Shown: piece after piece, positions 20,986-30,919 of the stretch | Layout of the letters: each line of letters opens with the position of its first letter | Numbering within the stretch: position 1 is the stretch's first letter | Assembly: GCF_905147365.1 (NCBI RefSeq) | Contig: NC_056428.1 | Location: forward strand, 38,235,001-38,299,000 | Direction: 5' to 3' | DNA length: 64,000 nt | DNA from: Aricia agestis | Lineage: Eukaryota > Arthropoda > Insecta > Lepidoptera > Lycaenidae | Made by a program: the position numbers and the translations under genes | Notes under the pieces: model-generated | What the model saw: only the letters and a program-made list of their open reading frames with translations | Database searches by the model: none | Told to the model about the DNA's origin: nothing

Positions 20986-21201
20986 TTTGCCCCTAAATAT
21001 GCTTAAAAACGTCCGGCTAAAGCAATATTTTTAAACGTAGCTGTGCCCGAAACTGATTTTAAAATTGTTTAAGGAAACTGCAATGGACTAATTATGTACA
21101 AATTTTATTCTAAACATATTCTTGCATTTAAAACAAAAGCCCCGCTTCTGGTAAAGTTTGGGAAATTTGTAACTTCCTTATTACTAATGTATCTAAGTAA
21201 T

Positions 21202-21768
21202 CTATATATATAAAACTCAAAGGTGACTGACTGACATGGTGATCTATCAACGCACAGCCCAAACCACTGGACCGATCGGGCTGAAATTTGGCATGCAGGT
21301 AGATATTATACGTGGGAGAGCCATGCTTCGGCACGAATGGGCCGGCTCGACCGTATAAATACCACGTTCTCACAGAAAACCGGCGTGAAACAGCGCTTGC
21401 GCTGTGTCTCGCCGAGTGAGTGAGTTTACCGGAGGCCCAATCCCCTAACCCCTACCCTATTCCCTTCCCTACCCTCAACTATTCCCTTTCCCTCCCTTCC
21501 CTACCCTCCCCTATTACCCTATTCCCTCTTAAAAGGTCGGCAACGCACTTGCAGCTCTTCTGATGCTGCGAGTGTCCATGGGCGACGGAAGTTGCTTTCC
21601 ATCAGGTGACCCGTTTGCTCGTTTGCCCCCTTATTTCATAAAAAAAAAGGCATCCGCTAAGAAAGGATTTTGATCAATTCCACCTCTAAGGGGTTAAAAT
21701 AGGGAATGAAAGTTTGTATATAATAATACTTCTTAACGCGAGCGAAGCCGCGGGCAAAAGCTCGTAAC
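21202..21768 (+). mobile_element. Helitron-like element interrupted by a retroposon
   Basis: It begins TCTATATATAAAACTCAAAG and ends CGAGCGAAGCCGCGGGCAAA AGCTCGTA (two blocks), similar to the element at 29835-30106. The interior 21311-21648 is a later retroposon insertion. Confidence 0.7.
21311..21648 (+). mobile_element. Full-length retroposon copy inserted in a Helitron-like element
   Basis: It starts CGTGGGAGAGCCATGCTTCG, runs through CCGGCTCGACC, CCGGCGTGAAACAGCGC and the C/T-rich tract to CGTTTGCCCCCTTATTTCAT plus A8. It interrupts the Helitron-like copy, whose halves are 21202-21310 and 21649-21768; the uninterrupted copy at 29835 shows the empty site. Confidence 0.8.
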
Positions 21769-21883
21769 TAATAAGTATTTAATAGAGGTAAGTATATTCA
21801 GGATTGTCGTGCGTGCTGAATACGATTTCTTGGATAACGTTAATTTCTCGCGCCCTTTCAAGGTATTTAATCAAATTCTGTCC

Positions 21884-22017
21884 AGCAAACTCAAACTCAA
21901 ACTTTTTTATTCAGAATAAATTTTTGCAAATGTGCTCTGAACGTCTACATGAGGCCTACCACCGGTTCGGGAACTAACCCGGCGAGAAGAACCGGCGTAA
22001 GAAACTCAGCAGTTGTA
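21884..22017 (-). mobile_element. Retroposon 3' tail (CCGGTTCTTCTCGCCGGGTT family)
   Basis: On the minus strand: GAGTTTCTTACGCCGGTTCT-TCTCGCCGGG, CGAACCGGTGGTAGGCCTCA, ending GAATAAAAAAGTTTGAGTTT-GAG. The family is recognised as a common lepidopteran 3' tail; the parent element is not determined. Confidence 0.6.
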
Positions 22018-22260
22018 GAGCTTAATTAATTCGATGCAAAGAAACAAACAAAAGAATACTCTTTATATTTTTAATTAAATTCTATAATATTATTCGTGTT
22101 ACTTGCTAGGCGAGGTAATTTTTTAAATATAATTATAATGAATTATTTTAACATTTAACGCATGAGCCGGTAACAACTCGTGTAGTCAGTATATTCTCAC
22201 ACGATTCTTGGAAGTCGAACTACTCTACAAATTAAGTATTGTTTTTTATTATTTTTATCT

Positions 22261-22503
22261 ACACTAGTATTATATTATTAAAGTGCTAAAGTTTGTTTTT
22301 TGTTTGTAGGAGGTAATCTCTGAAACTACTGGTCCGATTGCAAAATTTTTAACACCGATAGAAAGCTGGCGTGCATTCCTAAATACACGCCAGCTATCTA
22401 TCGGTGTTAAAAATTGGACTATATTTTATCGGAGGCACATAATGATTTTTTTCCTTAAATTAAGTCCTTTTCAGAATTCGCGGGCAAAAGCAAGTATTTA
22501 ATA
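22261..22503 (+). mobile_element. Helitron-like copy with internal hairpin
   Basis: It shows CACTAGTATTATATTATTAA, then AACTACTGGTCCGATT, TATATTTTATCGGAGGC and ATTCGCGGGCAAAAGCAAGT, the same family features as at 10398. A stem of 20 bp or more (ACACCGATAGAAAGCTGGCGTG against CACGCCAGCTATCTATCGGTGT, split here for length) lies at about 22351-22404. Confidence 0.65.
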
Positions 22504-23046
22504 ACTTTGTAAAAAATGTTTTTAAGCATTAAATTTTTCGCGATAAAGAGAAGTTTCAAGGTACGCGTAAACTTTATAAAGGTTATATAAAACAATAAGG
22601 CACGTGTTTACCTATTGTTTTTTATTATATTTTCTGAAATAAGGTAATGAAAACAAATTCTCCGTAAACTAAGCATAAAGTATAAGTGACTCGAGCAATA
22701 TAATTTATGTTACTTTAAAGCCTGCCTTAACAATTTTAAATTACTTTTCTTCGCTGCATCTACCATAAAGTTCACAGAAAAGGATCTCGACTTTATTAAA
22801 ATAAGATTTCCGTTGCAATTTTGTCACGTGGTTCTAGTTAGTGGCTTTTTACATAATAGTAAATTAATAGAATTTAAACAATCAGTAATCACATTCAGAA
22901 AAACCTTTATGTCATTAGTTTTAGAGAAATAGAATGAAAACGCATACCTAGTTACCTACAACTAGGTATTTTGCAGCTTCACTCATCTATGCAAACATGA
23001 AAATTGAAAACTCAAATTGTCCAATTGCACAATGTTGTGAACATTG

Positions 23047-23366
23047 TACTACCAGAGAAGTTGATTCCTAGGCAGATGGCGGATCTACTTAGTTTGGTTG
23101 TGTCATGTCAAACGCATCCGACAGATCACAGCTAACATTATGTTGACATAATCCGACCAATTATTGTAGGTCCGTCAACTGCCTATGAATCAATTTCTTC
23201 GATGGTACTATCAGAGAAGTTGATTCCAATGCAAATCGGGGACCTAAGTAGTTTCGTTGCGTTACGTCAAACCCAGCTGATAGATCACAATTAACATTGA
23301 ATTGACATATTCGACCAAATAACGTTGGTCTGTCAATTGCATAGGAATCAAATTCCTCGATGGTGC
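23047..23366. mobile_element. Two adjacent copies of the GATTCCTAGGCAG MITE
   Basis: Copy one spans about 23047-23208 and copy two about 23205-23366, sharing a GTAC at the junction. Each reads from GAGAAGTTGATTCC to GAATCAA.TTC(T)TCGATGGT. The copies are clearly diverged from each other, so this is not a recent tandem duplication. Confidence 0.7.
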
Positions 23367-23390
23367 ATTGTACATGACGTGTCTAAATTG

Positions 23391-23995
23391 TATATCCGAG
23401 GAAATTCCTAGGCAGTTGACAGACCAACGTCATTTAGTCGGATCTTGTCAATTCAATGTTATTTGTTACCTGTCAGCTGGGTTTGACATAACGGCCCGTT
23501 TATATCTCCACGTCACGACGTCATCAACGTGGAACGGTGCGGTAACGTGGCACGGTACGTTGACGTGACGTGCAAATTTACGCCAACGTAACGTGAAAAT
23601 GCACGTCACGGTGTAGCAACATTTTACGTCTTTTTTTTCTTAAATCTCTCTCTCCGTCTTCTTAACAATAGCAGAAGCAGAATACGTATTGTGCGGTCCA
23701 TATCTAGATTAGTAGTGAAGAACCTACATTCTTCACTACTAAACTGCCTTGTAAAACTGCTACCAGTTTTACAAGGCATGGTGATTGGTGACGTACAATG
23801 TTGCTACATCGTGACGTGCATTTTTACGTTACGTTGACGTAAATTTTCACGTCACGATAACGTACCGTGCCACGTTGCCGCACCGTTCCACGTTGACGAC
23901 GTTGTAACGCGACATGTGGACCCTCCCTTACGCCACCAAACTATGTAGGTCTACCACCAGACTATCTGCCTAGGAATCAACGTCTCTGATAGTAC
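23391..23995. mobile_element. GATTCCTAGGCAG MITE interrupted by a larger palindromic MITE
   Basis: The left arm (GAGGAAATTCCTAGGCAGTT ... GGGTTTGACATAA) spans 23391-23491, and the right arm (CGCCACCAAACTATGTAGGT ... TGCCTAGGAATCAACGTCTC) spans 23930-23995. The intervening ~437 bp are a separate palindromic element. Confidence 0.75.
23492..23928. mobile_element. ~440-bp palindromic MITE (CCACGTCACGACGTC family), nested
   Basis: Long inverted repeats: ATCTCCACGTCACGACGTCA ... GTGCGGTAACGTGGCACGG on the left and CCGTGCCACGTTGCCGCACC ... GACGACGTTGTAACGCGACA TGTGGA on the right. It matches 20655-20985. A smaller inverted repeat (GTAGTGAAGAACCTACATTC TTCACTAC) lies at its centre. Confidence 0.75.
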
Positions 23996-24221
23996 TTTGT
24001 ACATGTACGTCGACAACTATGATTTATGTCATACGCACAGATTCTTCACTGCAAACTTGCGAATAGCAGCTATAATAATTTATTTCGGTGAGTACAATCG
24101 CGTATAGTACAGGCGATAAAGCAAGTTACGTAACGAGTCGTACTTTCTTCCGCGAATACCCCATCTCGCTCTGATTCATCGGCGAGAGAGGGACAACGAT
24201 ATGGTCCCGGAGACTGTCCTT

Positions 24222-24690
24222 CAGGGTTGTCACTTTTATGATATTAATTACATAATGATTATTTAGTATTAAGAAATATGGTAGATATAGTAATTAATAA
24301 TAAATGGACATTAAAAATATTACAGCTATTACAAACGAATAATAGATACAATAATATATATTTAGTCTACACAATTCCAGTAGGATATAGTAGAATATTT
24401 TTAGAAAATTAGTTTTAACAATACATGAGTTAAGTTTTATGAAGTCTACTCATGTTTTTGAATGATGATATCCACGTGGTATTCTAGTCGCGCAAGCTTA
24501 TTTAGATCACATGCAATTAAGAATTACAAATTACAATGGTAACTTTTTATAATAAAATTTAAATTTTTTTCATTCTTTCAAAAAATTAATAATAATATAT
24601 ATTTTTAACACGAAAATCAACAATATTATATTGTATCATATTGTTTTATTAAATAATTAGGAAACGATTATGATACTGTTGTCAACCCTG
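24222..24690. mobile_element. 469-bp MITE with CAGGGTTG ends
   Basis: CAGGGTTGTCACTTTTATGA and TGATACTGTTGTCAACCCTG are inverted; the interior is very AT-rich without ORFs. No clear target duplication. Confidence 0.5.
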
Positions 24691-25345
24691 ACAATTTTCC
24701 AAAGCAATGATTGCAGTTCAACAAACTGCGCACGAGTCGAACGTTGAACCTGCACTAACCATCTTCCCTCTCTCTCGCACGCATCCCTTCATCATCATTT
24801 CTCTCCGTCTAGCATAATAAAGGCTCTCGAGTATTTTCATTGAAGGCATGTCTTTGGAAAACATTTGGACCATAGAGAAAAAGCAATTCCTCCATGCGTA
24901 TCTTTAGACACCTGATTAGGTACCTACTACTCGACTCAGAGCAAGTAAGTACTCGTAAAGAAAAAATTTTGACAACTAAGTTCAAAAACAAATGTATGGA
25001 TTTGGCATTGATAAAGCGATGTCTCTTGGAGGTGGCTTATATCATCAGAGAAATAGATTCAATGCCAGCGGACCTTCATAATTTGGTCGGATTATGACAT
25101 GTCATTGATGATAGTCTTCTGATCGGCTGGTAAATTAAGTTGGGCCAGACAGACAGACCGACAGACATACAGCAAAGTCTCAGTAGTAGGTTCTTGTTTG
25201 TAAACACCGTACCCCATTTCTTTCGTAGCTGCAAAGCTTGTTCCTGTACCCCGATTCCACTATTTTAATCCAACATTAATACAGTTTTAATCCAGTCCAG
25301 TCAGAAAAGATAGATTTTTATGTTTATTGGCAAAACTGCATCGAA

Positions 25346-25425
25346 GCTGTACCTAATATGCTACGCGCACACTTTGACGGAGCGCGCTGTACCTAATATG
25401 CTACGCGCGCACTTTGACGGAGCGC
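25346..25425. repeat. Two tandem 40-bp units
   Basis: GCTGTACCTAATATGCTACG-CGC(A/G)CACTTTGACGGAGCGC occurs twice head to tail (25346 and 25386), with one difference. Confidence 0.85.
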
Positions 25426-26128
25426 AGCGGGGCGGGCTGCATTTTCATAAACTGTACAAGTTTTAAGCGCGCTGTGTCATCTACGAAAAATGCGACCCAT
25501 TCCGCTGCGACATAAAGCAGAAATCAAACATCGTCCTTCTCTCTATAAATTAAATTTAATCGCCCCCTTAATACTTCGATCGTGGATTCTTGGAAATCTA
25601 TTGTTATTCTATTGTGTCTCGCTTACCAGTGAGCTTATGGGGCTTGATGGGATAAATGTTAGATTGAAATATCGTAATCGTGGTACTGCTGATGATGATG
25701 ATAGCACTAATGAATTAATGATGTAACAATCGTTAATATAAAACAAACAGCACAGAACCACGGTCTGGTGGTTTCACAAATAATACGGAAGTTAAAATCT
25801 TTAATTACATATAAATCTAAATGCTATTCTATTTATAATTACTTTTACCGTGGAATTACGTGGTCACGTAAATTATGTTACCTACACGTGATGTTTTAAC
25901 CGACTTCCAAAATTATTATCATACATTATCTTTATATTATTATTAATTATTATACAATTAATAATATATTATTTATATTGTATTGGAAAATTCATAACAT
26001 TGGGCCGTTGCTCATAGAAAAAAAAGGGTAAAGTAACACTTTCATCTCTGCTAGACTTCCACGGAGAACTTTATATAAGTGACAATATTTTGTCCTTTAC
26101 ATAAAGGGTGTGTAAATAGTAATTGTAT

Positions 26129-26807
26129 GTACTATTAGAGAAGTTGATTCCTAGGCAGATGGGGGACCTACGTAGTTTGGTCGCGTTACGTCAAACCCAG
26201 TTTACCCAGCCGACGGATTACAATAATTATAGTTTGTGCATTCTAAGATGATATGGGTGACAGTTTTCATGTTCCTTGCTACGGGTTTTTTTTACAAGAA
26301 AACAAAAAAAATATAAATGTAATAAATTATATTCCATCTACAAAAACAAATGTTTCCTATAATTGTTAATGAATAAAAATGAAAAGATACTAAATGCTAA
26401 CTTCTTAATAAAAATTATAAATATTAACTGTGAAATAGGAGTATAAAATTATTGTTACGAAAACATTTGAAAAATGTCATATGCATGAAACGGAACTTAT
26501 GTCAATAGAGATTAACTCTGTTGAATCGAAATCAAATCGATAAAAAAGGGCGGCCATTTTAAATCGCCGGCACCACTGAAATGTCAGTACGAAATCGATA
26601 ATTTCGATTGCAATTCCTTTACGAAGTGATTCGATATTTTTTAAACTATCGATTAATTTTAGTTAGGTAACTTCCCTACTATTGTCGATTATAATGTGTC
26701 ACGCATATCATCATAAAACGCACAAACTATAACATTGAATTGACACGATCCGATCAAATGACGTCGACCCGTCAACTGCCGTCAATCAATTTCTTCGATG
26801 GTAAGTA
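26129..26807. mobile_element. GATTCCTAGGCAG MITE split by a TA-flanked MITE
   Basis: The left part is 26129-26231 (GAGAAGTTGATTCCTAGGCA ... GGATTACAATAATTATA). The right part is 26728-26807 (TAACATTGAATTGACACGAT ... CAATTTCTTCGATGG). Rejoined at the TA they follow the family consensus seen at 28960. Confidence 0.7.
26232..26727. mobile_element. 496-bp MITE with TA target duplication
   Basis: The ends are GTTTGTGCATTCTAAGATGA (left) and TCATCATAAAACGCACAAAC (right), inverted with mismatches. TA at 26230-26231 and 26728-26729 marks a Tc1/mariner-type insertion. No ORF. Confidence 0.65.
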
Positions 26808-26865
26808 CATACCCTAAAGTATATTAACACTTACTTTTGTTACACCCTGTTACCTGTACCTATAA

Positions 26866-27063
26866 TCTTATATCTTTAAACGAGCAATTCTTGTGTATAT
26901 ATTTATTTATAATTGGAATCTCGGAATCGGCTCCAACGATTTGCATGTGTATATAGGGGGTTTTGGGGGCGATAAATCGATCTAGCTAGGAATCATTTTT
27001 AGAAAATGTCATTTTATTCGTGTTTTATCGAATATCGAGCAAAGCTCGGTCAAATATCTAGTA
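26866..27063 (-). mobile_element. 3' end of an RTE-like LINE, copy 1
   Basis: Reverse complement of the block at 39590: GACCGAGCTTTGCTCG, GATTCCTAGCTAGATCGATT-TATCGCCCCC, AACGATT...GGAGCCGATTCCGAGATT-CCAATTATA and AGAATTGCTCGTTTAAAGAT at the 3' end. Family placement is a guess; no coding part is present. Confidence 0.5.
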
Positions 27064-27204
27064 AGTATATTATGGACTTTTCATTGACGTAATGTCTTAT
27101 TGAAGAAATGAAAGTACAGAGGAGATTGCTGTGACATTTACTTGCCCTTTCAAGTATATGAATCTCCAAGATTAGTTATAACGCGGAACCTTTTTCATCC
27201 ACAC

Positions 27205-28140
27205 TAATAATATAAATGTAAAAGTCTGTCAGTTATAGTGACGGATTAGAACTATGATGCCCTGAGCAATCCATGCCCCCTTCTCCGTATATCGTTCGAG
27301 GTAATATGCTGGCCCGTTGGTTCGCACGTTGTACGGATGAATCTTCACTTCAATCACACACTCCTTAAAGCGTTCTATCAGAATCTGTACACGGGCGGCC
27401 TGTGGATCAGCTATACCAAAGTATCTCTTAACACCCTTTGCATCCAATATAACAATATCTTTAGGATGATGCTGAAACTTCTCCGTCCGAGATGTTTGCA
27501 CAAGCAACAACGAATGGCTTCCGGGCACTCATGGGCAAGAAAGCTGCATCTCTAATAAATCGCGTAAGGGGAAGTGACAACAGCATCCTGAGGATTGTGG
27601 CAGATGATCCGCATGCACCTATATTGAGGAATCCGCATGCACCTATAATATTATGTGCGGATAATGAACGAATTTAAGAACAGAGCTCTAGAACACATCC
27701 GCTCATAGTTCTAATTGAGGTGCATGATGTTTTAATTATTTACTATAAGTTATGTTTTGTTTTTTTTTTAACTAAACCTAATAAATTTTTAAACCTTTAC
27801 CGCCTAAAAACATTAGCTTTTAGGCAGTTAAGGTTTTTTTGGAGTAATTTTAAACTTTTTTTGGACTAGTTTTTGGTGACATGAGAGTGAGGCGTGATGC
27901 CTTAAGGACGGATTTTTTGTGCTTCTTCTCGTGATGTGATGAATTAGCTAGGCAATTGCTTAATTTGATTAAGGGTTAATCCATCACTGGTCAGTTACCT
28001 CTTTACGCTTTTACCGCTGAAACGATTTTGATGGATATGGCTTCTTTAGGTCCCGAGAATGAACATCATGAACTTTAAATTATGGAAGAATGTACGGTTC
28101 TCAGTCACACACTTTCGGCGTAACAATAAGTTGCGGGAAA
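27205..28140 (+). mobile_element. Helitron-like copy split by the LINE-bearing insertion
   Basis: Its first part (CACTAATAATATAAATGTAA AAGTCTGTCAGTTA, two blocks) ends at 27235. The second part resumes at 27990 with GTCAGTTACCTCTTTACGCT and runs through ACCGCTGAAACGATTTTGAT to GTACGGTTCTCAG. The 754 bp between them are a later insertion. Confidence 0.65.
27236..27989 (+). mobile_element. Insertion carrying a broken LINE reverse-transcriptase end, with 8-bp target duplication
   Basis: The insert is bounded by the 8-mer GTCAGTTA on both sides (27228-27235 and 27990-27997), and it splits a Helitron-like copy that resumes afterwards. Its ends are near-inverted (TAGTGACGGATTA against CAGTGATGGATTA). 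Inside, plus-strand frames give pieces of the C-terminal region of a non-LTR retrotransposon reverse transcriptase: GNMLARWFARCTDE (about 27307-27348), LYTGGLWISYTKVSLNTL (about 27385-27440) and KKAASLINRVRGSDNSILR (about 27540-27596). At least two frame changes separate them. The 99-codon minus-strand ORF over the same bases is an antisense artefact. It could be a 5'-truncated LINE, or a hAT-like element that captured a LINE fragment. Confidence 0.65.
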
Positions 28141-28959
28141 CATAATGTAAATCTGTCTCTTAATTTTACGATACATCGCTTAACAAAATATTAGGAGTTA
28201 ATTTTGGTGAAACAGTGATTATAATTCAAGTGTTTGGTGTTCATAAATTCAGCTTCAGCAATAAAAACTCAAAGCAAAACCTCCTTTTTTGGAATTTGGT
28301 TCAAATACAGTGGCGTAATTGTATGATATAACGATTTAAATATTAAAAAAAATTAGAGTTATTACGTGATATAACTGCTCGTTTACATGGGCATTTGATA
28401 GTGAAGTATCTAGCTCATTTTGATGTGACCCATATACCTACTCGCAAACTTTCTTAAAGACACATTCGGGTAATATAATTTTATAGCGGTGGCTTACGGA
28501 GTTACGCACATAAAGTTAATATGATTACGCATGATGAAAATTCACTATGTTGCCTAACTATATCTGGGTCTTTAGCCAAGACGTTTTCTTTATCGCTTCT
28601 TTATAGAATCGCCTATCAAAATGTATGGAATTGACATAAGCGTTCGATAATATTATGAAGTTCACGTTCGAGTCATGTAATCTGTATCTGTCTTTTCTGA
28701 TCCGGACTGGATTAAAACTGTATTAATGTTAGATAAAAATTAGAATAAGCTTTTAATTAAGCCATTATCATGATTTCAAGTAACTTTTGTTGCATGCAAC
28801 AATGCATTGCAAAAATATTGTTTTGTCGCTACGAAAGAAATGCTTAAGGCCAAGTAGTCCCTAAAATTCGCAGGTCGATGTCTGTCAGTACGAATATCGA
28901 CGAAAAGGACATTAAAATAACATTAATATCAGCGCGCCTTGATGTATGAAATATACAAT

Positions 28960-29132
28960 GTACCATCGAAAAAATTGATTCCTAGGCTGATGGCGGATAT
29001 AAGTAGTTTGGTCGCGTCGTGTCAAACTCATCCGACCGATCACAGCTAACATTGAATTGACATAAGCCACCCACATGACATAGGTCCGTCGAGGTCCGTC
29101 CACTGCCTAGGAATCAATTTCCTCGATGGTAC
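28960..29132. mobile_element. GATTCCTAGGCAG MITE, most complete copy
   Basis: It begins GTACCATCGAAAAAATTGAT and ends CAATTTCCTCGATGGTAC, so the GTACCATCGA end is visible on both sides. The middle contains TGACATAAGCCACCCACATG and a small direct repeat (GTCCGTC.A) near 29088-29102. Confidence 0.75.
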
Positions 29133-29436
29133 ATATTATCTAGGATATAAATATATTTGGAGGTAATTAACAATTTGACAATTTAAAAAATAATAATATT
29201 AACAATTTCTCTACTACTTCTTAAACCATCTACTTTCATTCAAAATTAGAATTTCCAATACCGGCGCTTCTCTGTATTTTTATCGAAAGCTTCATTTAAC
29301 TACCAAGTTCTAATCACCATTCCTTTAATCTACCGAATCAAGATTAAAAACCGCACAGAGTAGCGAATTTACAGTGATTTTAATTAACAAAGAACGTATT
29401 GGAAATGAATACAAATGTGTTTAGTTCTTACAGTAA

Positions 29437-29620
29437 GGGTCAATTCGGACCGAAACGCGACAAGATGGTGCATGTAGTCTATGGATTTCTAAATTTGAAT
29501 TAAATTGACAGATTTGAATTGCGTGAACATGGCGTGAACCGTCTTGTAAATCTGTCAAATCCATACAAATTTAGAAATTAGAAATGGATCTACGCGTCTC
29601 CTTACGATCTGAATTAACCC
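29437..29620. mobile_element. Second copy of the 8504-type MITE
   Basis: GGGTCAATTCGGACCGAAAC and TACGATCTGAATTAACCC at the ends, with the shared core TTTGACAGATT / AATCTGTCAAATCCATA. Longer and more eroded than the 8504 copy. Confidence 0.6.
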
Positions 29621-29834
29621 TATATAGCGTTCGTATCGTATAGTATAATTTAATATAAGGATAACATAATACAAAATGTATAATATCTCCGTTTCTAATT
29701 AATTTAGATATAAAGCAAACAAATATCGGTTTTACATTTTTTTTTATATTGCTAAATACTTTATGTTACGTTAGGAAATTTTATTTGTGTGTATTAACCT
29801 ACAAGTGAATTGAGATGAAAGGTTATGGATATCT

Positions 29835-30106
29835 ATCTATAAAACTCAAAGGTGACTGATCTATGTTGATAGATCACAATGTCAGTCAGTCACCTTTGAG
29901 TTGAGAGGTTTGGGCTGTGCGTTGGCACAGACCAAACTGGACGGATCGGGTTAAAATTTTGCATGCAGGTAGATGTTAGGACGAAGGCATCCGCTAAGAA
30001 AGGATTTTCATAAATTCCAACCCCAAGGGGTTAAAATAGGGGATGAAAGTTTGTATATAATAATACTTCTTAACGCGAGCGAAGTCGCGGGCAAAAGCTC
30101 GTATTA
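29835..30106 (+). mobile_element. Helitron-like element with rearranged 5' part
   Basis: It shares its 3' two-thirds (GGCATCCGCTAAGAAAGGAT, GGGGTTAAAATAGGG, GAGCGAAG.CGCGGGCAAAAG) with the 21202 copy. In the 5' third, segments are inverted: AACTCAAAGGTGACTGA (from 29841) is followed by its reverse complement TCAGTCACCTTTGAGTT (to about 29903), and then GGTTTGGGCTGTGCGTTG is the inverse of the sequence in the other copy. Confidence 0.7.
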
Positions 30107-30275
30107 GATGTCATGATAATATAGGAATCACTGTGGAAGTAGCATAGCAAGAGGAGTAACTTTTTATTTTTGTTTGGGCAAATTCATGCCGCTGCGGCAC
30201 TTAACCATACAAAACACACAAAAATTTACTCTTTCAGCTCCATCTAGCACTTTTAGTTAACTATAAAATGGACAT
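30105..30275 (+). mobile_element. Degenerate copy of the CAGGGTGTAACAAAA family
   Basis: Contains TGTGGAAGTAGCATAGCAAG, ATGCCGCTGCGGCACTTAAC-CATACAAAA and CTCTTTCAGCTCCATCTAGC in family order; both ends are worn. Confidence 0.4.
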
Positions 30276-30724
30276 ATACATAAAGTAGCAATTTGTTTTG
30301 TATACAGGCGTTTATGACCAAAATGTTTCGAAAAAGGTTTAATTGAAACTACAAAAGTAAAAAACCTTCAGTTTGTTTCTAAAGAAACTTAAGTACAACT
30401 TAACTACTTACTTAACTGCAACTGTTAAATAACACAAGTTGACGACTAGCAGCTTTATATCAGTAATTAGTACTTGTCGCCGGTATGCTCCTAAAGCGGT
30501 ATTTGCATACAATCTGTCGTCGGTGCAGTAGCGACATGCTTCTTGTATGGTGCATTTAATATCATGGCGGTCACGAATTTCATTATATTCTATACTGTAT
30601 TTTATTTCGATGGCTATTGGTAACTTGCAAACGGTAAGCTTATAAGGAATTTATTGGTTTAATAGTAAGTAAACTGTAAAGTTAACATTCAAACTAAAAT
30701 TGTTCAAATATTTCTACATTCTAA

Positions 30725-30917
30725 GCCCGGCCGCACATTGTCCGAATTCTGATCAGAAACAGTTGAATTTCGCCGGACCTCCCGCGCCACCTCGCACACT
30801 ATCCGAAATATCCTTCCGGCGATCCTTCGAGCTCACTCGGCTCAGTACAAAATGTAAGAGACAGCGCGGACGTTCAACTGTTTCTGATCAGAAATTTCGG
30901 ACAATGTGCGGCCGGGC
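30725..30917. mobile_element. 193-bp MITE with TAA target duplication
   Basis: GCCCGGCCGCACATTGTCCG-AA at the left and TTTCGGACAATGTGCGGCCG-GGC at the right, flanked by TAA at 30722-30724 and 30918-30920. ATTCTGATCAGAAACAGTTG and its inverse lie inside the ends. Confidence 0.8.
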
Positions 30918-30919
30918 TA

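Noticed and set aside
27229..27528. 99-codon minus-strand ORF
   Set aside because: It is antisense to a recognisable LINE reverse-transcriptase fragment and runs through the insert boundary; no domain.
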